The translations under genes and the position numbers were made by a program. Below the pieces are notes generated by a model, which made no database searches, was not told the origin of the DNA, and saw nothing but the letters and a program-made list of their open reading frames with translations. DNA of 64,000 nt from Isoetes taiwanensis (lineage: Eukaryota; Streptophyta; Lycopodiopsida; Isoetales; Isoetaceae), in contig JAJEKV010000079.1 of NCBI GenBank assembly GCA_021234155.1, forward strand, positions 353,327 to 417,326, read 5' to 3'. Shown one piece after another: positions 47,061 to 56,345 of the stretch; positions within the stretch are counted from its first letter, which is position 1; every line of letters begins with the position of its first letter.

Positions 47061-48334
47061 TGCTCTATAATGCCTCTAATATAGGAATTTTGCTCAAGTT
47101 TTCGTCACTTGTCATTTTACAATAGTCTATTGAGCTACCTTGGTATGCAATGGAGAATGGGAATCTCATGACTATTACTATGCTACCAATTCTGAATGTT
47201 TATAATTGGATATGTTCACCTCAATAAATGTGAGAATCTACAGAGGTGTAGTTGTGTCCTAACCTTTTTATCCTTATATTAATTCGACTTAGTGGGAAAT
47301 TAGTGGGAAACTAGATACACATGATTCTTTCGTTAACATGATTTTTGTGCCGTTGCTTATATACTTTTTTTCCCCTCTTCTAATAGTTTTAATATTTCAC
47401 CTGCAACCAAACTTAATCATAATCAACTACTTTTTTCTTTGGTTAATCTCTTATTCTTTTTTCCTTGGTTTTTTCTCTTTGCTTGGAGACATCATCACAA
47501 ATGTTCTCTACTTCGTTTACCTATGTTTCAACTACCATTAACATTAATTAACACAAACCATTACATCCAACACATTCAAATTAAAATCCCCCTGAAACCC
47601 CCTTTGGGTTGGGTGCATATTCATACGGGGGGTGACGTAGGGAGCGAGAGCTGTTGGATGGGCATATAACACCTTTATTCCTCAATCTACACCGTACATA
47701 AAGTTAATTAATGTTAATGGTAGTTGATGTGTTGATGTGTTGGTTGTCGATTTGTTTGCATGTACAAGGTGCTGTTATTGAGCTATGATAACAAAGGTTT
47801 TCAGTGACTAAAACTGATATGTATCATTTGGAAAATGCATTTTATAATGCATTACGGTAGTTTGATTTCTGTTTGAGGCAGACCGTTGTAACTTTTTGAT
47901 AAGACTATTTGAAATATGAGTTAAATACTATGTTATCTGATCTTTTATACAAGATGTGATAGAGTAAATAGTAGACTTAGGCTAGAGCTTCTATAAAATT
48001 AGGAAAGAAATGTTTTAGTTTGGAAAACCAACAAACCAAATGCAAAGAACATTTAAAACAAGATATAATGTTTTCAATCTTAGCCTTTATCTAATTGTTT
48101 AGAACCTTAACCATTGATCTAATGTTTTTAACATCTTGAATCTTAACCATCGAATGTTTTAATTTAATGTTAGAACATGGATTGCAATTTAGTAATATTT
48201 ATACCTTAGGACTTGTTTGGGTTCGATCCCCAAAGGCTTTCTTAAAATAAATAAGAAAAATATGCTTTTTTATTTAAAAAGATGCCACGTGCCAATAATT
48301 AATTAGTTAATATAATGCTTTTCTATTTGAAAAG
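47061..48334. other. No gene seen; contains a foldback
   Basis: AT-rich sequence with only low-complexity open frames. The perfect inverted repeat at 47529-47726 is listed separately. Confidence 0.4.
47529..47726. repeat. Perfect 24-bp inverted repeat (198-bp foldback)
   Basis: CAACTACCATTAACATTAAT TAAC at 47529-47552 is the exact reverse complement of 47703-47726. Weaker pairing of CCAACACATT with ATGTGTTGG words lies nearby. It could be a small MITE. No clear target duplication was found. Confidence 0.7.
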
Positions 48335-48483
48335 TATGCCACATGTCGTTATTGCATTCGTTAAAAGGCATATTAGAAAAAACACCTCGCTTTTTTCATG
48401 TGTTATAATAATTCTTTTCTACATGGCCTTTTAATTTTTTTTGCAAAAACAACACGTGAAAACAATAGTTACTTTAAGAAAAC
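48335..48483 (+). repeat. Direct repeat, left copy (~148 bp)
   Basis: Contains GTTAAAAGGCATATTAGAAA and CACCTCGCTTTTTTCATGTG, and ends in ACTTTAAGAAAA. It is about 90% identical to 49110-49256. Confidence 0.8.
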
Positions 48484-48779
48484 TAGTCAAAAGCACGTTT
48501 GATTACTTTGCATAGCAAATTGTAGGATGTGGTATAAGTAAGGACAAGAGCTATCACAAGAATGCATGGAAAGACAAGAGCTATCTCAATGTGGATTGCT
48601 ATCTCAAACAGGCAAATTAAAACAATATTAAAAGAAGAAAAAAGATCAATTTTCTTTGAACTTGTTCGCAACAGTGTCCAGTAAAAATAAGCAAAAAGAA
48701 CATGTATCAAATAGCATGATAAGTGTATATATAATAAATTTACATAACAAAGTAGCATCAACGGTGTATACTCTTGGCT

Positions 48780-49135
48780 TTGTGGTTTACAGGCAGAAGT
48801 TTAAGATGCGGTTGTTTGAAAACATTGGCCATCTTTCCGTTGCAGCAGAGGTCTTTGAAGTTGCACCATCTTTCTATATTATGGAATCCTGAAAGGCACG
48901 AAAAGAGTATGTGGAGTATAGGTCCTTCTACGGGAAGTTGTCTCAAGGTCTCAATGCCATATTCTTCTGAATGCATTTTTTGAAAGCATTTCCATGAATC
49001 CTTATTGTATCCATTCTCAGCATATCCAGAAACTAATGTGTTCCAGGTCACAACACTACGAATCAATAGCTTGTCTAATATATGTTGTGCCTCTAGAAGT
49101 GAGCCACATTTGGCACGTGTCGATATTTCATTTGT
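48780..49135 (-). pseudogene. PPR (PLS-type) protein fragment
   Basis: The minus strand reads AKCGSLLEAQHILDKLLIRS VVTWNTLVSGYAENGYNKDS WKCFQKM. This is the classic A-K-C-G-S-L-x-x-A ... R-x-V-V-T/S-W-N-x-x-I-x-G-Y-x-x-N-G core of PLS-class PPR proteins, usually organellar RNA-editing factors. Downstream residues (to about 48780) are less clear, with only short PPR-like helices. There is no start, and no E or DYW domain. It lies exactly between the two direct repeats. Confidence 0.8.
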
Positions 49136-49256
49136 TAAAAGGCATATTAGAAACAACACCTCGCTTTTTTCATGTGTTATAATAATTCTTTTCTACATGG
49201 TCTTTTAATTTTTTTTTGCGAAAACAACACGTGAAACAACAGCTACTTTAAGAAAA
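49110..49256 (+). repeat. Direct repeat, right copy (~147 bp)
   Basis: Matches 48335-48483 in the same orientation, so about 630 bp including the PPR fragment lies between the copies. Confidence 0.8.
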
Positions 49257-50000
49257 TGATGTGTCTATAACCTAAAAACTACATATCATATTAGGAAAAA
49301 ACATTTGAAAACGGCAATTATTTTTTAAGCAATACATGTGGATTTCTTGAAAATTACGTATCCTTTTTTGGGAAAACAATGTCAACTTCTAAAAACTACA
49401 AGTAGAGAAAAAAAACACAACACACATAGAAGTTGAAAAAAAAAGCCTGCTTTTTACAGTTTTCCATAAGTACTAATATTCAAACCCATATGTTTTATTA
49501 GAAGACAAACAACATGTGGCTCATCCAAAAACAACAGTCACTAGAAAACCACATATTGAAAAATACTCTCTAAAAACAATAGTGAAAAAAAGGACATGTC
49601 GACAAAAAAAATAAAGGTGCCAAAAAACCAAAGTGAAAATTTTTTGCTAAAAGTCAACTGTAACTTCTAACAAATTAGGATAAAATGATCACATGGACTT
49701 TTAGTGCTATTTTGGTATTGTTTTTGGCATAAAACAACACTTCTGTACAATTTAAAAACAACTGTGGGGTCAGTATGCCACCAATCTGTCCATGGCTCCC
49801 AACATTCTAGTGTTCCAATACTGAAACGCCCCTGCTACAGAACTTCAAAAGATTTCCATTTACTTCATGGTGGAGATAGGTCCCATCTGGGTGTGTTGTA
49901 TCCCATAAGCTTCGTGAACTTCCCGTGGACGTTAAAAATGCATTTGTGTATCTATCTATAATGCACATCCATACAATTCCATAGGCACAACTACTAAGTA
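49257..50000. other. No gene seen
   Basis: Very A-rich sequence with repeated CAAAAAACAA-like words. No coding signal. Confidence 0.4.
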
Positions 50001-50360
50001 AAAAAGAATCTTTATCAAAGGCTGTCTTTAAATATGGAACGCTGACATTTATTGATCATGGCATAAGACGCTTTGGATCAGCAACGAGTTGTAGGTCCAC
50101 ACCAAGCAACCACGATCGACTACATTTTATTTCCACCCTCAGGTACTTGTATGATTCCACATGTGCTATCAAATGTTTGGCATACTAAAAGTTAAGATTG
50201 ATAGGAGCACCAAACACTATTGTCTTTGTTTTCGTCATATTAATAGACAGCCGAAACAATTACAAAATCTTTGTAAAGTGTCTTGTTTTTGGATTTTTTC
50301 TTTGATATGAAGAGGATAATAAAGGTCAGCTGCATATAAGAGCTAGTTTTATGTCATGTA
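50001..50360 (-). pseudogene. LINE reverse transcriptase fragment, copy B
   Basis: Homologous to 36936-37300. The RT box here reads YAAD (GCAGCTGAC) where copy A has YADD, and KTKTIVFGAPINLNF is retained. Homology to copy A starts exactly at AAAAAGAATC. The sequence to the left (CACAACTACTAAGTA) is unrelated to copy A's left flank. Confidence 0.75.
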
Positions 50361-50729
50361 AAATTTCCTACACTGCTGCATTACACGTCCTTTACTGTAA
50401 CGGAAGTTTCAAGAAAAATAATTTTTTGATGATTTGGGCTTCAAAGAAGTTCTGCTTCCTACTGATTTCGACTCACAAATGCCAAACCAGATGCCAAACC
50501 AGAAGAAAATCATTTCTATGTTAAGGCCTTAAACCAGATTCTATGTTAAGGCCTTAAATCATTTCCATCTTTTCTCTTCGCCATAATTGAATGCATTAAT
50601 GGGTCCCGCCTAAGTGCAACCTTATCGTCTAAGTGCAACCTTTTTTTATTTTTTTTATTTAACCATTGGATTATAAACCATTGGATTTTTAAGTACAAAT
50701 AACGAATACATCAAAATGTATAAAACCAA

Positions 50730-50925
50730 GAAATCAAAGGCGTCAAGAAATCAGAAACAGAAATCCGTCAGGAACTAAGAAATCAAAAGCAGAAATCCGT
50801 CAAGAACCAAGAAATCAGAAGCAGAAATACGTCAAGGATCAAGAAATCAGAGGCGTCAAGGAACAAAAACCCTGACTTCCAGTACCCTGACTTCCAGTAC
50901 CCTGACTTCCAGTACCCTGACCAAG
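50730..50925. repeat. Minisatellite plus 15-bp triplicate, copy B
   Basis: About four units related to the 37612-37740 array (AAATCAGAAGCAGAAATCCG TCAAG), then three exact copies of CCCTGACTTCCAGTA (about 50870-50916). Confidence 0.85.
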
Positions 50926-51725
50926 CATGGCCATGATGATCAGATAACACGAATTGTAACAGATTTGAGATAAGAATCCGAAATAAAGCTTGAAGCAAGA
51001 ACAGAAACGATACATCCACAACAAGAACGAAATCCAAAATACGAATTGCATAAAAAGAGCCCTTTCTAGTGCCCTGCAACAGATCTACTGGCCAGGGAGC
51101 TCAACTCCGTCGAAAACTGAGCAGGGCTGGTCTAGAGGAATGATGAAGAACAGTGCAAGAAATCCAAAAAGTGCTATCTGTAGGTGCAGCAACCAAATTC
51201 CCCAACATCGCTCTGTGGTACAGCCAAAAGTGGAAGCCCATGTGACACCCATAAACAGTCTAAAAATAAACCTTTCAAGCTAACTAAACGAGAACCAAAA
51301 TATTTAAAACCCTCCCTAACCTTTAAAAAACAGGCACAAATCATCTAAGTGCAATTTTTTTGTCTATTTAACAATTTAAACCATGGAAAACCATTGACAA
51401 ACCATTGGATATTCAACCAATACAGAAATTAGCCACTGAAATACAACCAGGGTAATTTCAGACCATGAAAAAACAGCACTATATATTACACTTACGAAAT
51501 ATTACATTGAGCATATGATATTATACTGCTGCTGGCAGCATATTAAACACTCGAACCTATGCCACAAAGCGTGGCACATACTAAACCGACACACATAACA
51601 AAATAGATACATCATTTTATACATAATAAGGTTTGCACTAGATAACAAGGACACACAAAACTTGTAACAGGAGCCAACCCAACAGACAACCCAAACTCAA
51701 CTGCAACCAAGATGACTCTTCAAGC
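50926..51725 (-). other. Non-coding 3' region of HUH copy B
   Basis: Deleted in copy A, where a GCGTCAAG-ACAACCC junction joins the minisatellite to the ORF2 end. Partly shared with the third relative at 54740-55420: CTACTGGCCAGGGAG, GGAAGCCCATGTG and CTAAAAATAAAC words occur in the same order. Confidence 0.6.
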
Positions 51726-52096
51726 CTACATAGTGCCAGGGTGCCTGCCTGCCATGCGATCCAGCGCATTGACATAGCGCACAAGAATACCCCTCAGCAG
51801 ATTTACATGCCCACGGAAACATCGCCTTTGCCTCAAGGAGATTTTCAAATCTTCCATCTCCAAGCACGCCAAAGCATCTTGTATCCTTTGCAAGCTGTTG
51901 CACACACTATCTTTCACATCCCTGATTGCGGTAAGAACTTTCTTAGACAACAAATCAACGTCAACATGAACATGAAAGCACTCAGATTTCTTGCTCACAG
52001 CACCATAAATTGACATTGCAGCCAAGAATCCTCGGTGATTAAGCCCGAAGAATCGTCTATGCTTATGATCTGATGAGGTAACCTAATTCTCACCAT
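51726..52096 (-). pseudogene. Small second ORF of the HUH family, copy B
   Basis: It starts MVRIRLPHQIISIDDSSG as in copy A. After a frame change (indel near 52015) it continues as GAVSKKSECFHVHVDVDL and the same Arg-rich tail. Conservation at the protein level across two copies supports real coding ancestry. Confidence 0.5.
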
Positions 52097-52186
52097 CAAC
52101 ACCTACTGGAACCTGATCCACTATCACACCTACAAAACAACAATATGTACAAGTCAAGACAACAACTACAAAGACACGGGCAGTAC

Positions 52187-53846
52187 CTAATCCACATGAA
52201 CACTCTTGTCGCCTGAATGTAGAGGGATGAACTCTGGCCAGGGCTCATAATGGGTATAAATAGGGGCATCTGTAGGGGCAGTGTCATCCTTGAAGGCTGC
52301 CAATTCATCATCATCATCCATGTCCTCAAGGTCATTCTGCACCTCATCCCAAACCCATTTTCTTCTTCTTCCAACACGCTCCACAGGGACAATTCCAGGC
52401 AGTGTGCCAAAGATGACCGAGCGCACATCCCTAATAGAAGCACATCCTGGGTTTAATGTCATCCTCCAGGCTGCCTCCACCCGTTGCTATGATATGAATG
52501 CGCAGTGCTAAGAACAAACTTATGTATTCTCAACATTGCGGTGACAGCCTGCTCCAAAGACGCACTAAGCTGCCTCTTACCATGGTACAAATCAAAATGA
52601 CAAGCCCTAGCCAATAAATTCCGGTTGTCCAAGGTCATGCAGGACTTGATGTCACCTCACCATACAATGCATACAGGTCTTTTCCTCTGGCCATCTGTTC
52701 TGCACTGACATTCTTCAAATGCTGCCTGAAGTGCATTTTCCCAAGATCTTTCAAGCAATACCCGATCATACCTTCGTAGCAGTGCAGCTTTGTGTCTTTC
52801 AGGGCTTTGCATAGAATAATTCCCCGGGCAGGCTTGTGGCTATCCCAGCCAAGATATTTCTTCAATCTCACATTCACCATAGCTGGAGTGCTGAGATTGC
52901 TCACTCCAACTCGAAAAACACACTGAATATGTAAGTGGTCTAGCTCAGACCCTCGCTCCTGGCTGACCACCCCAGAGATACACTCTTTATCCAAGAATCT
53001 GCACACAGAAAGATACAATCCCTCCCAGACATCGAGCCCACCTACACTGACCGTGACACTGACGTCAAGAGAGCAAGGCTCGTCCACAGCTTCACCACAG
53101 CTCATCCTGGGCCTCTTGTTCTTCCCTTCCCTTGCCACCACCTTCTTTGCCAACGGGGGTTTCTTCCCTCTGAAGTCCTGTCTACCTGGCCCCTTGTCTT
53201 CAAACAAATGTAGGCACTACATGAATTGCCATGAATTATCCCCAGATGCTTCCTTCCCACCTGCATCCACCTTCTTCCCTTGGCTTGCATCTGACACAAG
53301 AGGCTCCGGCTGCTCTACAAACGTGCTTCCATGGAAATTCACATTCTTAGAAAGTTTGAAACCTTTCCACAGAGCCCTACATTCTGCAACAGCACTGCTT
53401 TTAGGAGGACGCCCCTCAGCATGCACACTGCCCCTGCCTGATACTCCCCAGGCCAGCCTCCTCAAGAACATGGCGACAAGCATACTGAAAGGAAATTCAA
53501 ATACCTATGGGTGGCCCCGATTCCGCTGCCATGATGACTGAGCGGCCATGCAGCTTATGAACTGCAGCAAAAACTCCAATGCCAATGGAAAAACAACCTC
53601 TAGAATACCATGTGCAGCATCACCCACGTCCTGCGAAGCCACAAAGCAATCCCCCATGACCACATGCCCACGACCCCGACCTTCTAGGAGCAGACAGGAG
53701 GCATGCATGAATCCGACCCCAGATCCCGAAAGCAGCGAGGAGAAACCTACTTCTAAGAAACCAATAGCAATAAATCTCCGACCATTGCAAAAAAAAAAAC
53801 CGACCATTGCCAAAAAAAAAAAAAAAAAAAAACACCCACAGACCAT
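52187..53846 (-). pseudogene. HUH (Rep-type) endonuclease-like gene, copy B, most complete
   Basis: One minus-strand frame runs from 53846 to about 52635, broken only by two TAG codons (53507-53505 and 53219-53217). The N-terminal part is unassigned. A basic segment follows (KKPPLAKKVVAREGKNKRPR), then ELDHLHIQCVFRVGVSNL (HLH at about 52919-52936) and MIGYCLKDLGKMHFRQ (Tyr-x-x-Lys at about 52746-52762). One missing base (TATGGTG-AGG; copy A has TATGGTGCAGG) shifts the frame. A 22-base deletion near 52506 shifts it again. The last 97 codons include WRMTLNPGCASIRDVRSVIF and an acidic run, and end at 52187. The Y1-HUH layout is shared by geminivirus-type Reps, bacterial IS200/IS605-like enzymes and the eukaryotic Replitron transposons. 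No helicase motifs are visible, which argues against a CRESS virus Rep. Confidence 0.65.
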
Positions 53847-53880
53847 TAAAAAAAAAATATATATATATATATCCTCACAA
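53785..53880 (+). repeat. A-rich tract and short (TA)n
   Basis: Runs of 10 to 20 A, then ATATATATATATAT. The Lys-rich plus-strand frame here is an artefact of the A runs. Confidence 0.8.
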
Positions 53881-53948
53881 CCTACCCAAAAAACCTTACA
53901 AAAAGATCTAGTGCAAACCTTATTATGCTATGTCTTACCTTCATGGGA

Positions 53949-53981
53949 GGCCCTAACACAAAATTATTGCGTGTTAGGGCC
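53949..53981. repeat. Perfect 11-bp hairpin
   Basis: GGCCCTAACAC and GTGTTAGGGCC with an 11-base AT-rich loop, upstream of HUH copy B. Confidence 0.8.
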
Positions 53982-54739
53982 AGTTTCTTGCAATATTTCA
54001 TTTCATATTGCGGGAGGGCTTTTGTCACATGGTTGGGACTATGGTTCCTGGTGCGTATTATATGCAAAACTGTATATTTTGACATGTTTGAGCAGCTTAA
54101 TTGCACTTGAAGGTCAAATTTCTATTTTTGTGTATTTTGGATGTCTTTTTTTTGCAATAGTTCAAAAAAAGAAAGATAGCTTGCAATTTGTAGAGACTGG
54201 ATAAGACAGCCAGTTGTGATTGCATGCCGAAGGAGTCGACTCTCCTCCAGAGCCGAAACCCTGCTATTAGTGCAGATCCGGCCATGGATTCACACCAGCC
54301 TTCATGCTGTTTCCCCTTTGCTATTTTCGTGCGACTGGCTCTAAGAAATCCAGTATACCGGGATAGCCGATGTCAATGATTGCTTCTTGAAAGCTGTGGC
54401 AAAATGCTCTGCCATTCTGATGGTCTACCAGTTTTTGAAAGGTTTGTTCCAGAACACCGCAGTTTGTGCTTATGGGTAGTGTGCTACCTCTGTCAGAGTT
54501 GGACTGAGTAGCCCTTACATCAATGTCTGCCGGGCAATGGTTTCAGCGTGTTTTATTTAATTGCTCCAGCAATGGTTTGGAACAGTCGCTTCGCACCATT
54601 GAAACCTGCAAGCAAATTTTTCCTTGAAAAATTGTGGACGGCACAACGGAGGGAATATTCTGCAGATCAATGGCCACGAAGACAAGATGAAAAATAAATC
54701 CATATCTCTAACCCATACCTTATCTCTAACCCATACCTC
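53982..54739. other. No gene seen
   Basis: Unassigned sequence between HUH copy B and its third relative. The word TATCTCTAACCCATACCT is duplicated at about 54702-54737. Confidence 0.4.
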
Positions 54740-55425
54740 ATTTTTTTCTAAACCATTGGATTATAAACCATTGGATTTGTTAAATACGAATAAACGCATA
54801 CAAATACGAGCATCTGAATGGCCCAGAGCTTCAACTTGAAAAGCTCCGGTGAAGCAACAATGATCCGGAGGTAGAATGAACAATGAAATGGGCTGTACAC
54901 AAATTCGGAACAAAATCCGAAAATAAGAAACTGCAGCAGACTAGCCTACATATAGCGCAAATCCGGCTGTAGCTTCCTACCTCCGCCATACCTGGCCGTT
55001 GCCGTGCTTAATCCCTTTGCTTCCAGCCCACACTTTTCTTCCTTACCGATTTGGATCCGACTTAAATATCCATCTGCTTCTTTTTTCTGTTTTATATAAG
55101 AAGTTTTAGGAATGATCTCTTCTGATAAGCAAAGCCATAGCTATACAGAAGATTTACTGGCCGGGGAGTCGAACCCTGGTAATACCAATTAGTTACATAT
55201 AGGAAGCATACCAACGACCGAATCCCCCCATGGCACATCCATCACAGCCCTGATTTGCTCTTCAAAAAAACCCTGTTCCATTTCGCTCTGCAAGAAAATC
55301 AGCTTCGCCACAAATAGAAGCCCATGTGCCACTGAACTCTCTAAAAATAAACGTCTGAAACTGCAACAAACCCCAAAAATTAATAAAAACTCCCCTCAAC
55401 CTTTAAGAGACAGATCAAAAGGTCT
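54740..55425 (-). mobile_element. Third, diverged copy of the HUH-family non-coding region
   Basis: It shares words with copy B in the same order: AACCATTGGATTATAAACCATTGGATTT, TTACTGGCCGGGGAG, GAAGCCCATGTGcCAC, CTAAAAATAAACgT and CCTTTAAgAgACAG. It lacks ORF1 and ORF2. On the minus strand, 55175-55165 reads GGTTCGACTCC, an exact Pol III box B (tRNA T-arm) word. Copy B has a diverged version at the same place. Confidence 0.55.
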
Positions 55426-55984
55426 TTTGTAAACCTTATCAGGCTAACATTTCTCTAGTTAACTGCAGGTAACTAGAACTCCACCTTCTATGGTTTTATG
55501 GAATAATATGAACAATAACAGGAATATACACCGAATGATTTTTCTAGTGCACTAAATGAAAGTCCTAAGTTGCAATATTACATTTACTGAGTTTTCCATG
55601 GAGCAAAGTGCAAATCACCAACCATTAAACTTGCTGAAGTTACACAATATCAATCCATTCACTTTTTTGGGAGTTGGGAACTCCAGTCACCAAAATTATA
55701 TCTCCCCAAGCAACCTGTACAAAGGGATACAAGTAAGTCACTCGCATAAAAAGTATATGGTAAACAAAGAGTTATCTTGTGTATGTGATCAAGCTGATTC
55801 TATCCAGTTGAAAACCATTGTTTCTAGTCACCTCCATCAAAATAATCTTCTCTCTCTTTGTTGAAAGAAGAAAAATGGCTAGAACCAATATGATGGAAAG
55901 AAATTATAGAAAAGGAATGAAACTTTGTCTTGGAGCTATAGAAATCATCTACTTAAGGAAATGATTTAAAACTAACACAACAAG
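55426..55984. other. No gene seen
   Basis: A 102-codon plus-strand frame (55556-55864) has no recognised domain. AT-rich. Confidence 0.35.
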
Positions 55985-55989
55985 AGAAT

Positions 55990-56345
55990 GGACATTTAGC
56001 GACGTGGGCTTGCGACGTCAGGCGACGTGACGGACGTCGCAAAAATAACGCCACCGCGGCGACGCCAAAGCGACGTCCATCGTCGCGGACACCGCCGCAT
56101 GCGACGTAGTGCGACGCCGACACACGCGCGGTGGACGCTGCGCCAAGGTGGGACGACGGTGGCGGTGTCTCGCCGGTGGATGTGCGTGGACGCCGCATGC
56201 GACGCCGTGATATATGTGACGTATGTGTCGCGTATGTGACGTATGTATATGACACGCCAAGCGTATATGTGACGATATGACATGTCAAGATGTATATGTG
56301 GCGATATGACACGCCGATGACGTATATGTGGCGTAGGTGGTCGCA
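55990..56345. repeat. CG-rich island built of GCGACG / GTGACGTAT words
   Basis: The first half is dense in GCGACGT and GACGCC. The second half is an irregular ladder of TATATGTGACG and GACACGCC words with roughly 20-bp steps. CpG density is far above the rest of the window. Long open frames on both strands here reflect composition. It resembles 59845-60215. Confidence 0.7.

Noticed and set aside
52187-53846. Integrated geminivirus or other CRESS virus Rep
   Set aside because: Only the HUH and tyrosine motifs are present. No Walker A/B helicase or capsid gene is seen, the HLH-to-Tyr spacing (60) is longer than in geminivirus Reps as I recall them, and the family is repeated with ORF2.
53548-54204. 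218-codon plus-strand protein
   Set aside because: It is antisense to the HUH frame and then driven by poly-Lys from A runs and a TA repeat.
55149-55260. A tRNA gene on the minus strand
   Set aside because: Only a T-arm/box B-like word is present. No acceptor stem, D-arm or anticodon arm can be folded.
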